From: Streptomyces sp. NK08204
Lineage (GTDB): Bacteria > Actinomycetota > Actinomycetes > Streptomycetales > Streptomycetaceae
Assembly: GCF_020400585.1 (NCBI RefSeq)
Contig: NZ_JAINVF010000037.1
Span: forward strand, 1-52,782
Direction of reading: 5' to 3'
Length of the DNA stretch: 52,782 bases
This document shows, piece by piece, positions 1 to 7,260 of this stretch; position 1 is the first letter of the stretch; each line of letters opens with the position of its first letter. The translations under genes were made by a program, and so were the position numbers. The notes beneath the pieces were generated by a model. It did no database searches and was not told the DNA's origin. It saw only the letters and a list, made by a program, of their open reading frames with translations.

Positions 1-101
1 TCCCCGCCCACGGCCACCGACCCGACCTGGATCTGCCGGCTCATCCGGCGCTCGGCGAGCTTGGTCGGAACGGACGGCATGCCGAGAGAAATCGCAGTCA
101 T
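1..101 (-). CDS. ispG: 4-hydroxy-3-methylbut-2-en-1-yl diphosphate synthase, N-terminal fragment
   Basis: Only the first 33 codons are in the window. The gene reads leftward from an ATG at 101-99 and runs off the edge. The visible N-terminus (MTAISLGMPSVP, then LAERR and RQIQVGSVAVGG) is the characteristic start of actinobacterial IspG/GcpE. IspG is the iron-sulphur enzyme that reduces MEcPP to HMBPP in the non-mevalonate pathway. Its place directly downstream of dxr and the M50 protease matches the conserved Streptomyces order. The iron-sulphur cysteines lie outside the window, so the call rests on the N-terminus and the context. Confidence 0.88.
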   Translation of the reverse strand, partial: MTAISLGMPSVPTKLAERRMSRQIQVGSVAVGG

Positions 102-223
102 CTGCTGTGCAACCCCAAGTCGTGGATCAAGGTCCGGTCCCGGAACAGCGGGCTCCAGGCTTCGAGATTACGGCACCGCCGTGGGCCCGAGCACACCCCA
201 CCCGGTGAACCCACTCGATGGGC

Positions 224-254
224 GGCGGCCCGGAATACAAGATTCCGAGCCGCC
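224..254 (-). terminator. hairpin between rseP and ispG
   Basis: GGCGGC (224-229) pairs with GCCGCC (249-254). After one mismatch, CGGAAT (231-236) pairs with ATTCCG (242-247) around a 5-nt loop. It follows the rseP stop on the minus strand. There is no clear U tract, as is usual in Streptomyces, so it may be a terminator or an mRNA-processing structure in a shared transcript. Nothing else is recognisable in the 168-bp gap 102-269. Confidence 0.45.
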
Positions 255-269
255 TGGAACGTCGTACGG

Positions 270-1574
270 CTAGGAGATTTTCACCGGATTGACGACATCC
301 GCGACCAGGACGAGCAAGGTGAAGCAGACGAAGATCCCCGCCACCACGTACGCCACGGGCATCAGCTTGGCCACGTCGAACGGGCCGGGGTCCGGCCGGC
401 GCAGCACCCTCGCCACGTTCCGCCGCAGGGACTCCCACAGGGCACCGGCGATGTGGCCGCCGTCGAGCGGGAGCAGCGGAAGCATGTTGAACAGGAACAG
501 GGAGAGGTTGAAGCCGGCGAGCACGAAGACGAACATGGCCAGCTGCTGCGAGGCCGGGATGTCCAGCGTGGCGATCTCGCCGGTGACGCGGGCCGCGCCG
601 ACGATGCCCATCGGGGAGTCCGGCTGACGCTGGCCGTCACCGAAGGCGGCGTCCCACAGGGCCGGGATCTTGCCGGGCAGGGCGACCAGGGAGTCGACGG
701 CGTCGCCGACCCGGTCGGTCATCCACGTCACGGACTCGCCGAAGTCCTGCTGGTGGACGCCGGTGGCAGCGCCGAAGCCGAGCCAGCCGGCCTTGACGTA
801 CTTGCCCTGGACGTAGCCGCCGCTGGAATCCTTCTTGGCGACCACGTTGGTGGCGATCTTCGCATGCAGGGTGAGCGGCTTGCCGTGCCGCTCGACGACG
901 ATCGGGACGGTCTTCCCGGCGCTGTCACGGATGAGGTCCGAGAGCGTGTCCCAGTCCTTGGTGGGCCTGCCGTCGAAGGAGACGATCTTGTCGCCCGCCT
1001 TCATGCCGGCGGCCTGGGCCGGCGAGGCCGGGTCGGACTTCTTGCAGCTGTCGCGGTTCTCGCTCTGGGCGATGACGCAGGGCGAGACGGAGGCGACGGT
1101 GGTGGTCTGCTGCTGGATACCGAAGCCCATGAGGACGGTGAGGAACAGCCCGATCGCGAGCACCAGGTTCATGAAGGGGCCCGCGAACATGACGATGACC
1201 CGCTTCCACGGTTTGCGCGTGTAGAACATGCGCGTCTCGTCGCCGGGCTTCAGTTCCTCGAAGGCCGCCGAGCGGGCGTCCTCGATCATGCCGCGCCACG
1301 GGGAGGTGGAGCGGGCGGAGACACGGCCGTCGTCGTCCGGCGGGAACATGCCGATCATACGGATGTAGCCACCGAGCGGGACGGCCTTGATGCCGTACTC
1401 GGTCTCGCCCTTGGTGCGCGACCAGATGGTCGGGCCGAAGCCGACCATGTACTGCGGGACGCGGATGCCGAAGAGCTTGGCCGTCGACAGGTGCCCCAGC
1501 TCGTGCCACGCAATGGAGACGAGCAGGCCCACTACGAAGACCACTATCCCGAGGATGAACATCAAGGTCGTCAT
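270..1574 (-). CDS. rseP: RIP (site-2) metalloprotease, M50 family
   Basis: Membrane-embedded zinc metalloprotease that cuts transmembrane substrates such as anti-sigma factors. It has 434 residues, the normal length. An N-terminal transmembrane helix carries the zinc motif HELGH at residues 24-28. A cytoplasmic-type linker follows, then a PDZ-like domain at roughly 180-260 with an inserted Cys-containing loop (SENRDSCKKS). The C-terminal membrane part holds the third zinc-ligand motif PLDGGH. Its ATG overlaps the dxr stop codon (ATGA), so the two are translationally coupled and form an operon with dxr upstream and ispG downstream. Substrates cannot be read from the sequence. Confidence 0.93.
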   Translation of the reverse strand: MTTLMFILGIVVFVVGLLVSIAWHELGHLSTAKLFGIRVPQYMVGFGPTIWSRTKGETEYGIKAVPLGGYIRMIGMFPPDDDGRVSARSTSPWRGMIEDARSAAFEELKPGDETRMFYTRKPWKRVIVMFAGPFMNLVLAIGLFLTVLMGFGIQQQTTTVASVSPCVIAQSENRDSCKKSDPASPAQAAGMKAGDKIVSFDGRPTKDWDTLSDLIRDSAGKTVPIVVERHGKPLTLHAKIATNVVAKKDSSGGYVQGKYVKAGWLGFGAATGVHQQDFGESVTWMTDRVGDAVDSLVALPGKIPALWDAAFGDGQRQPDSPMGIVGAARVTGEIATLDIPASQQLAMFVFVLAGFNLSLFLFNMLPLLPLDGGHIAGALWESLRRNVARVLRRPDPGPFDVAKLMPVAYVVAGIFVCFTLLVLVADVVNPVKIS

Positions 1575-2842
1575 GCACGCGCCTCCGCGTTCGCCGGCCG
1601 GTGGGTCAGTTCACGGGCCCGGGCCCGCGCCCAGGTCTCCGCTTCGAGGACGTCCGACACGGTGAGTGAAGTTCCCGCGTTCGGGGTGCCGTGCTCCTCG
1701 ACCACCCGGGTGACGGTCTCCATGATGCCGTTGAACGGCAGAGCGCCGGTGCGAAAGGCCTCGACGCACTCCTCGTTGGCCGCATTGAACACCGCCGGGG
1801 CGGTGCCCGCGAGTTGCCCCACGTGCCGGGCCAGGTTCACCGAGGGGAAGGCCTCGTTGTCCAGTGGGAAGAACTCCCAGGTGGAGGCGCTGCTCCAGTC
1901 GAAGGCCGGGGCGGCGTCCGGGATGCGTTCGGGCCAGCCCAGGCCGATGGCGATGGGGCCGCGCATGTCGGGCGGTGTCGCCTGGGCGATCGTGGATCCG
2001 TCGGTGAACTCGACCATCGAGTGGACGTACGACTGGGGGTGCACGACGACCTCGATGCGGTCGAAGGGAATGTCGTACAGGAGGTGTGCCTCGATGACTT
2101 CCAGGCCCTTGTTGACGAGGGTCGCGGAGTTGATCGTGATCACCGGGCCCATGGCCCAGGTGGGGTGCGCCAGGGCGTCCTCGACGGTGACGTTCGCCAG
2201 CTCCTGCTTCGTACGGCCGCGGAAGGGGCCGCCGGAGGCGGTGACGACCAGCTTGCGCACGTCCGCGCGGCTGCCGGAGGCGAGGGCCTGGAAGAGCGCG
2301 GCGTGCTCGGAGTCGACCGGGATGATCTGGCCGGGCTTGGCGAGCGCCTTGACCAGCGGGCCGCCGACGATCAGCGACTCCTTGTTGGCGAGCGCGAGGG
2401 TACGGCCGGCCTCCAGGGCGGCAAGGGTGGGCGCGAGGCCGATGGATCCGGTGATGCCGTTGAGGACGGTGTGACAGTCCGAGGCGGCGACCTGGGTGGC
2501 CGCGTCCGGTCCGGCGAGGATCTCGGGCAGCGGCTCCCCTGCGCCGTACCGCTCGGCGAGCGCCTGGCGCAGCGCCGGCACGGCGTCCTCGCGGGCGACG
2601 GCGACGGTGTGCACCCGCAGCCGGTGCGCCTGCTCGGCGAGGAGGGCGACGCGGGCGCCGTTCGCGGACAGGGCGGTGACCCGGAAGCGGTCGGGGTGGC
2701 GCAGGACCAGGTCGATGGCCTGGGTGCCGATGGACCCGGTGGAGCCGAGGATCACCACGTCCTTCGGGCCGTCTCCCGCGAAGGGGTCGTACACGAGATG
2801 CGGGTCGGCGAGGGGTGCGGGACTGGCGGGACTGTCGGTCAT
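1571..2842 (-). CDS. dxr: 1-deoxy-D-xylulose 5-phosphate reductoisomerase
   Basis: Converts DXP to MEP with NADPH, the first committed step of the non-mevalonate isoprenoid pathway. It has 423 residues from the chosen ATG at 2842 (MTDSPASP). The frame stays open further upstream, but that part is low-complexity Arg/Pro-rich and lacks the family signature. A G-run directly before the ATG may serve as ribosome site. Visible motifs are the NADPH-binding GSTGSIGTQA near residue 30, NKESLIVGG, and the metal/substrate segment PVDSEHAALFQ. It is co-transcribed with rseP, with a 4-bp overlap. The prophage sits about 750 bp upstream of this gene, so its promoter region is next to foreign DNA. Confidence 0.96.
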   Translation of the reverse strand: MTDSPASPAPLADPHLVYDPFAGDGPKDVVILGSTGSIGTQAIDLVLRHPDRFRVTALSANGARVALLAEQAHRLRVHTVAVAREDAVPALRQALAERYGAGEPLPEILAGPDAATQVAASDCHTVLNGITGSIGLAPTLAALEAGRTLALANKESLIVGGPLVKALAKPGQIIPVDSEHAALFQALASGSRADVRKLVVTASGGPFRGRTKQELANVTVEDALAHPTWAMGPVITINSATLVNKGLEVIEAHLLYDIPFDRIEVVVHPQSYVHSMVEFTDGSTIAQATPPDMRGPIAIGLGWPERIPDAAPAFDWSSASTWEFFPLDNEAFPSVNLARHVGQLAGTAPAVFNAANEECVEAFRTGALPFNGIMETVTRVVEEHGTPNAGTSLTVSDVLEAETWARARARELTHRPANAEARA

Positions 2843-2916
2843 CCCCCCATTCTTGCCGCAACCGCCGGCCGCCCGGACAGGGCGTCCCTCGAGCGGGCGC
2901 GCCGACGGCGGGTCTG

Positions 2917-3083
2917 CGGTTCTTTCGGCGCGGGGTGGGTGGTTCTTTCGGCGTCGGGGCCGGCGGTTCTCCCGGCACACGGCCGGCGGTTCTCCCGGCG
3001 CACGGCCGGCAGCTCTCCAGGGGGGCGGCGGTTCTCCCGGGGGTCCGCGGTCCTCCCGGCGCACGGCCGGCGGTTGTGCCGGG
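2917..3083. repeat. cluster of degenerate ~19-24 bp tandem repeats upstream of dxr
   Basis: About eight imperfect copies of a unit like CGGTTCTCCCGGCGCACGG occur with starts 19-24 bp apart (near 2917, 2940, 2964, 2987, 3010, 3029, 3048 and 3071). The copies nearest dxr read CGGTTCTTTCGGCG. Read on the minus strand they would encode Arg/Asn/Pro-rich low complexity with no recognisable domain. The cluster lies in the presumed promoter region of dxr, in a 750-bp stretch with no intact gene. Its function is unknown. Confidence 0.55.
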
Positions 3084-3272
3084 GGTCAGGTCGGCGGCTC
3101 ACGTCGCCGACAGGGAGTGTCGGGGGACCTCGCGCTGCGTCCGAGAGGCGGCGAGGACACGCTGTCGCGGTGTGCCCCGCCGGGCCGGGCTGGTCACGGG
3201 CGAGTGACACCGCGGTGCGTCGCAGGCGCACGAGCGCGGCCGTCCTGCCCACGCAGGGCTCGTCACCACCGC

Positions 3273-3420
3273 TCAGCTCGGCCTCGCCGGCCCGGCCACG
3301 CCCACGCGCGGCCCGGCCACGGCCACGAGGTCGAAGACGGTGTCCGCGTACACGGGGACCTTCGGGAGAAGGGCGGTCTCGGGGTGAAGGCGCCCACCAG
3401 GCACTTGCTCAGCAGCCGCC
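3273..3420 (-). pseudogene. decayed C-terminal fragment of a host gene, possibly frameshifted
   Basis: On the minus strand, codons ending at a TGA (3273-3275) have strong Streptomyces bias and encode a plausible protein end (KVPVYADTVFDL, then VAVAGPRVGVAG). Upstream of about 3380 the natural-looking codon pattern moves to another frame (LSKCLVGAFTP). This suggests a one-base frameshift inside an old coding sequence. No start or intact domain remains. It may be the remnant of a gene disrupted near the attachment site. I do not recognise the family. Confidence 0.35.
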
Positions 3421-3579
3421 TTCCGTGGCACGGGAGCCGGGGCACCCGGGGCGCTTGCCCTCGGGTGCCCCTCGGTCGACCGGATACGCCTAGCCGCCGA
3501 ACGGGCGGCGGGCGTTCTCGCGGACAGGCGGTCCGGGGGTCGCGTCCGCGAATCACACCCAGGGCCGTCCAATCCCGGG

Positions 3580-3585
3580 TAGCGT
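3580..3585 (+). promoter_or_regulatory. possible -10 element of a leaderless integrase transcript
   Basis: TAGCGT ends 7 nt before the A of the integrase ATG (3592), the spacing expected if transcription starts at the start codon. No Shine-Dalgarno-like sequence precedes the ATG. A -35 element is not obvious. Confidence 0.35.
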
Positions 3586-3591
3586 AAGCCC

Positions 3592-5259
3592 ATGCCGATC
3601 GCGCCCGAGTACCTGCACATGGTCCACCCCGGCGTCGTCTTCCACGCCCTTCTCTACGGTCGCAACTCCCGCGACCCGAAGAAGAAAGGCCGCTCCGTCG
3701 AGGCCCAGTTGAACGACGGACGCGACCTCTGCGACCGCTTCGAGTGGCAGATCGTCGAAGAGTTCAAGGACGCCGGCCTCAGCGCCAGCCGCCACGCCCG
3801 CCGAGACCGCGACGACTTCGAGGCGCTCCTCGACGCCATCGAGAACGGCCCCTCCATCCCCGGCGTCATCCGTATCTGTGTCGCGTACGAGGCGTCCCGC
3901 TACTACCGCGACCTTGAGGCGTACGTACGTCTCCGGAACGCCTGCTATCACGCCGGCGTGCTGCTCTGCTACAACAACACGGTCTACGACCTGTCCAAAC
4001 GCGAGGACCGCAAGGCGACCGCACAGGACGCCATCGCCGCGGAAGACGAAGTCGAGGGCATCCGCGACCGGAACGTCCGCACCGCCCGGCAGACAGCGGA
4101 AAAGGGCGGCGTCTGGGGGAAGATCCCGTTCGGATACTCGCGGAAATACGACCAGGACACCGGCGAGTTGCTCGGCCAGTACGAGCATCCGAAGCATGGG
4201 CCGATCGTCCTTCAGGCGCTCAAGCACATCGACAGCGGCGGCTCGATCAACTCCCTGATCAAGAACCTGAAGGCCAACCCGGAAGCCGCCCGCCCTGACG
4301 GAGCGGAGTGGAACGAGGGCCTCGTCAAGTACATGCTCCTCAACCGGGCATATCTCGGCGAGCGTGTCCACCACGGCGAGTCCGTGAAGGCACAGTGGGA
4401 TCCAATCAAGGGCCTCGACACACCTGAAGGAAAGGCCCTGTTCCGCCGCGTCACCAGGACCCTCACCGCTCCGGGCCGCGGGGAGATCCGCGACTCGCGC
4501 GCCGCCCACCTGATGTCCCATCTCGGGCTGTGCGGCGAATGCGGAGACGACCACCTCATCAGAGCCGACAAGGTCGGCGGCATAGCACGCCCCGCCCGGC
4601 GTATCTACCGGTGCAAGGACAACCGCGACATCACGATCTCCGAGGACATCCTCGACGCGTACGTGGAGCAAGCCGTGCTCACCTGGCTCCGCAAGAAGAA
4701 GGAGGCACGCGCGGCACTGATCCCCAATGAGGGCAAGGTGGCCCAGGAAGTCCAGAAGGCACAAGAACTCCTCGACGTCTATACCGAGGAACTTGAGGAA
4801 GCCCGCCGACTGAACCGCACACGCAACGAGCAGGGCCGGCCGCTGTTGTCGCTGGCCGTGTTGTCAGAGAAGGAATTGGAGCTGCTGCCGAAGATCGAGG
4901 AGTTGCAGGAGCGGTTGCAGGCAGCCACGGGTGTGCCCCTGCTGGTGCAGGATCTGCTGAATGCGGCTGACCCGGAGGTGCTCTGGAACGGTTCAGAGGC
5001 CACGGAGGATGTGCCGGCAAGGCTGGGCCTGTCGCTGGAGCAGAAGCGTGAGGCGCTTCGTCAGATAGTCACGGTGCGTGTGTACAGGCAGAAGGACCGG
5101 AGGCGGAAGGTCTCGGACCGGGTGACGCTGTCGTTCATCGGTTCGGCAGGGTTCAAGGTCCCACGATCCCGTGTTCGCGGGATCGCTCCCGCTCCGGCCC
5201 GTGCTCGCGGGACCGTTCCCGTTCCGCGGCATGGTCGGGCTGCTTCGGAAAGGGAATGA
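3592..5259 (+). CDS. int: large serine integrase (site-specific recombinase)
   Basis: Catalyses attP x attB integration and, with a directionality factor, excision. It has 555 residues. The N-terminal resolvase domain (about 16-165) has the nucleophile Ser26 in YGRNSRD and the arginine-rich active site around SASRHARRD. A recombinase domain (about 185-305) follows. Then comes a zinc-ribbon start (LCGECGDDH ... YRC) whose fourth usual cysteine is not evident, and a coiled coil (about 365-470) that controls synapsis. The last ~35 residues are Arg/Pro/Ala-rich and encoded by a tandem repeat that also encodes the end of the convergent gene. The ATG at 3592 has no ribosome site and may be leaderless. 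Met10 is an alternative start. Confidence 0.95.
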   Translation: MPIAPEYLHMVHPGVVFHALLYGRNSRDPKKKGRSVEAQLNDGRDLCDRFEWQIVEEFKDAGLSASRHARRDRDDFEALLDAIENGPSIPGVIRICVAYEASRYYRDLEAYVRLRNACYHAGVLLCYNNTVYDLSKREDRKATAQDAIAAEDEVEGIRDRNVRTARQTAEKGGVWGKIPFGYSRKYDQDTGELLGQYEHPKHGPIVLQALKHIDSGGSINSLIKNLKANPEAARPDGAEWNEGLVKYMLLNRAYLGERVHHGESVKAQWDPIKGLDTPEGKALFRRVTRTLTAPGRGEIRDSRAAHLMSHLGLCGECGDDHLIRADKVGGIARPARRIYRCKDNRDITISEDILDAYVEQAVLTWLRKKKEARAALIPNEGKVAQEVQKAQELLDVYTEELEEARRLNRTRNEQGRPLLSLAVLSEKELELLPKIEELQERLQAATGVPLLVQDLLNAADPEVLWNGSEATEDVPARLGLSLEQKREALRQIVTVRVYRQKDRRRKVSDRVTLSFIGSAGFKVPRSRVRGIAPAPARARGTVPVPRHGRAASERE

Positions 5260-5731
5260 GGTTGCCCCGTACCAGCTCAGCATCGGCCTTGAGCATGCCG
5301 GCCCGCTCCATCATCGCGCCCGTCTCAAATGCTTCGGATGCAAGCCGTGCACGCTCCTCCTCGAACTCCTCCCGCAATCTCGCCCGTTCAGCGAGGAGGG
5401 ATGCGGCGATGCGGGCTCGCTCGGCGGCCATGTCGCGGTTGAGGCGGCCCTGTTCACCTTCGAGGCCCATCTGCAGGGCCTGGTAGCGGGCCCGTTCGTC
5501 GTCAGCCCTGCGCTGGGCTGCAGCAAGCGCGTTCCGGGCATCCGTGGTGTCGACTATCCAGCCGCGGATGAGGACCAGCACGACGATGACCAGCCCGGCC
5601 ATGGTGATGCACGAGCCTCCGACGACCTGCGGGAGGTTGTCAGTGATGATGCCGCGGCCAGTGAGGGTAGACCCGACGATCGCGGCAAGACCTGTCGCGC
5701 CGATGGTGACCCGTGTGCCGCTCGTGTTCAT
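5153..5731 (-). CDS. membrane protein with long charged coiled coil
   Basis: 192 residues from the ATG at 5731, chosen because a GGGGG ribosome site lies just upstream and the next upstream gene ends at 5745. A short N-terminus leads to one or two hydrophobic segments (around 8-24 and 36-56). A long Arg/Glu/Ala coiled coil then runs to about 150, and the protein ends with a tandem ERERSREHG repeat. The last 107 bp overlap the integrase gene tail to tail. It shares the leftward transcript with the repressor, so it is probably expressed in the lysogen and could be a superinfection-exclusion or conversion factor. That is inference from position only. Confidence 0.72.
   Translation of the reverse strand: MNTSGTRVTIGATGLAAIVGSTLTGRGIITDNLPQVVGGSCITMAGLVIVVLVLIRGWIVDTTDARNALAAAQRRADDERARYQALQMGLEGEQGRLNRDMAAERARIAASLLAERARLREEFEEERARLASEAFETGAMMERAGMLKADAELVRGNLIPFPKQPDHAAERERSREHGPERERSREHGIVGP
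5168..5227. repeat. two tandem 30-bp units shared by two convergent gene ends
   Basis: Units 5168-5197 and 5198-5227 are near-identical and each contains a small CCCG...CGGG inverted repeat. On the plus strand they encode the last part of the integrase. On the minus strand they encode two copies of ERERSREHG ending the neighbouring protein. Only the minus-strand peptide is identical between copies, which suggests that frame is the one under selection. Confidence 0.75.
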
Positions 5732-5744
5732 ACGTACCCCCGCG

Positions 5745-6194
5745 TCACATCTGTGCTGCTGTCCCTCCGCGGTTCGCGTCATGATCAGCAGCCTCGTTCT
5801 CTAGACGCTTGAGACGCTCGATGGTTGCAAAGAACATCGCCCGTCCTACTTCGTCTTTGATCCCGAGTTGATCGGCCGCTTCCTCTGGAGTGAGGCTAGA
5901 GCCTACCTGCGTTCGATCAGATTCGGACAGTGACGGAAGGGATTCAGGCGACAGGACGCCACCTTCCACGAGAAGCATGCGCACGTCGAGCCCGGTCCGT
6001 TCGGCGATCACCTCGAAAAATCGCGGCTCAGGGACGGCTTGGCCTTGCCACATCCGGCTGACACTACTTTCGGTCATGCCGGTATCCCGGGCAAAGCGGG
6101 CTTTGGCGCCGTGGCCTGTGTAGCCGGCGCGTTCGGCGGCGGGCACGACGATGTCGGCGAAGCGTCGTGCGCGCGTCGGCTGGGGTGCGGTCAT
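5745..6194 (-). CDS. XRE-family phage repressor (CI-like)
   Basis: 149 residues from the ATG at 6194 (MTAPQPTRARRF). The frame opens further upstream into the operator region, but that part has no domain. The N-terminal helix-turn-helix (about 10-65) reads like XRE (AKARFARDTGMTESSVSRMWQGQ). It is followed by a segment typical of Streptomyces HTH proteins (RTGLDVRMLLVEGGVLS) and an acidic C-terminus. It is divergent from a small cro-like gene with palindromic CTCCCT/AGGGAG sites between them, the classic lysogeny-switch layout. No LexA-type peptidase motif is visible, so induction is probably not by RecA-driven self-cleavage. Confidence 0.8.
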   Translation of the reverse strand: MTAPQPTRARRFADIVVPAAERAGYTGHGAKARFARDTGMTESSVSRMWQGQAVPEPRFFEVIAERTGLDVRMLLVEGGVLSPESLPSLSESDRTQVGSSLTPEEAADQLGIKDEVGRAMFFATIERLKRLENEAADHDANRGGTAAQM

Positions 6195-6209
6195 GTCCCG
6201 TGACTCTAC

Positions 6210-6225
6210 CTCCCTAGTTAGGGAG
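6210..6225. promoter_or_regulatory. operator O1 of the lysogeny switch
   Basis: CTCCCTA-GT-TAGGGAG is a perfect palindrome with 7-bp arms, 16 bp upstream of the repressor ATG. It is suited to autoregulation of the leftward promoter. A looser CCCT...AGGG pair lies at 6238-6253. Confidence 0.65.
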
Positions 6226-6345
6226 TAGCCAGAAAATCCCTCGCCCGCAAGGGTCGTTATTACGCCACTGACCTGCATTGATGCAGGCTGCCGATTCATT
6301 CGAACAGACATTCGCCTGGAGTTTCACTCTTCCTTCACAACCTCT

Positions 6346-6391
6346 CTCCCTTGCGAGGGAGGGTGATTAATGGCAGACTCTCCCTCGTGAG
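6346..6391 (+). promoter_or_regulatory. early rightward promoter overlapped by operators O2 and O3
   Basis: CTCCCT-TGCG-AGGGAG (6346-6361) is a second copy of the O1-type palindrome. It covers a possible -35 TTGCGA (6351-6356). Seventeen bases later is CAGACT (6374-6379), a reasonable Streptomyces -10, directly followed by a half-site CTCCCTCGTGAG (6380-6391). A repressor bound here would block transcription of the early operon. The predicted start near 6386 is one base before a GTG (6387), so a leaderless, longer form of the next gene is possible. Confidence 0.55.
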
Positions 6392-6452
6392 CAAGGAATC
6401 GCCCTCCATCAGCGGCAACCCCTGCCAACCGCCCTCCGAAGGAGGTGACTAC

Positions 6453-6677
6453 GTGTTCCGCCTGGACGTCGCCAAGCTCCTCAAGGCCACCGCCGCCCGC
6501 GGCGACAAGACCGGCGCTGCGATCTACCGCCGCACCGGGATTGCCGAGTCGTCCGTGTACCGGATCCTCAACGGCGAGACTCAGCCTGACTTGAACTCGG
6601 CCATGCGACTTGCCGAGGCATATGACCTTGACCTACGCACCGTCATCCAGCGCGTCCCCGTCGAGGTCGCCGCGTGA
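6453..6677 (+). CDS. small XRE helix-turn-helix protein (Cro-like)
   Basis: 74 residues from a GTG preceded by a near-perfect ribosome site AAGGAGGTGA (6439-6448), which decides the start over upstream in-frame codons. Almost the whole protein is one XRE domain (TGAAIYRRTGIAESSVYRILNGETQPDLNSAMRLAEAYDLDL). It is first gene of the rightward early operon and divergent from the repressor, so a Cro-like role in the switch is likely. A leaderless start at 6387 would add 22 residues. Confidence 0.8.
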   Translation: MFRLDVAKLLKATAARGDKTGAAIYRRTGIAESSVYRILNGETQPDLNSAMRLAEAYDLDLRTVIQRVPVEVAA

Positions 6678-6853
6678 CCCGCGAAGAGCGCCACGCGCTC
6701 CTCGGCCCCGAGGTCCTCAAGCACATCGAAGCGATCGTCGACGCCGCCCCCGAGCCCACGCCGGAGGTCGTCGAGCGTCTGCGCCGCATCTTCACCCAGC
6801 CGCAGGGCGCGCTTCCCGCGCCGAGCCCCGCACTCGCGGCCGAAGCCGCCTGA
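6674..6853 (+). CDS. hypothetical protein, 59 residues
   Basis: GTG start overlaps the previous stop (GTGA), and codons are strongly Streptomyces-like. The protein (MTREERHALLG, then HIEAIVDAAPEPTPEVVERLRRIF) is mostly helical, with an Ala/Pro-rich tail. It is too short for a domain call but clearly part of the coupled early operon. Confidence 0.7.
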   Translation: MTREERHALLGPEVLKHIEAIVDAAPEPTPEVVERLRRIFTQPQGALPAPSPALAAEAA

Positions 6854-6858
6854 TCCCC

Positions 6859-7260
6859 ATGAACGCGCCGAAGGGCCGCTCCGACTGTGCCGGCCTGAGC
6901 GACCCCCGACTCGGCAACCTCATCAACCCAAGGAAGAAGGTCACCTTGACCAGAAACTCTACCCAGATCAGCGCGGCGACCGCGCTGGTGCAGCTCCTGA
7001 CGGAGCACCCCGAGCTGTCCGAGCACCTGACGTGGTCCATCAGCCGGACCAGCCCGGTCCTCGTCGGGTACATCCACGACGGCGGGATGCGTGTGCTCGC
7101 TGACTGCGCCGACTTCCTCGGCGGCAGTATCCGGGCGGGCGTCGAGCACGGCAGCAGCGCCGAGCGACTGCGGCAGCACGTGCTGACGGCGCGGTGGCGG
7201 GACGTACCGGTCGAGATCATCGTGTCGGTGCCGGTGCGGTCTTTGGCGGTGGCGGCATGA
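6859..7260 (+). CDS. hypothetical early protein
   Basis: 133 residues from the ATG at 6859, which has no ribosome site. A TTG at 6946 (LTRNSTQI) follows AAGGAAGAAGG and could be the true start, giving 104 residues. The conserved-looking part (TALVQLLTEHPELSEHLTW ... ILVGYIHDGGMRVLADCADFLGG-like) is an alpha/beta fold common in Streptomyces mobile elements, with no function I can name. It is coupled to the next gene by an ATGA overlap. Confidence 0.68.
   Translation: MNAPKGRSDCAGLSDPRLGNLINPRKKVTLTRNSTQISAATALVQLLTEHPELSEHLTWSISRTSPVLVGYIHDGGMRVLADCADFLGGSIRAGVEHGSSAERLRQHVLTARWRDVPVEIIVSVPVRSLAVAA

Noticed and set aside
453..2474. 673-residue open frame opposite rseP and dxr
   Set aside because: It lies antisense to two well-recognised host genes and has biased composition without motifs.
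2917..3083. CRISPR array
   Set aside because: Repeat-to-repeat distance is only 19-24 bp, with no unique spacers and very imperfect units. No cas genes are present (the PD-(D/E)XK protein at 8999 is a phage exonuclease).
3421..3591. A defined attL core sequence
   Set aside because: Serine integrase sites share only a few central bases. Without attR or an empty site no core can be chosen from this window.
3553..4764. 403-residue frame antisense to the integrase
   Set aside because: It has a Val/Ala/Leu-rich composition that looks natural, but it fully overlaps a recombinase with intact catalytic motifs and has no domain of its own.
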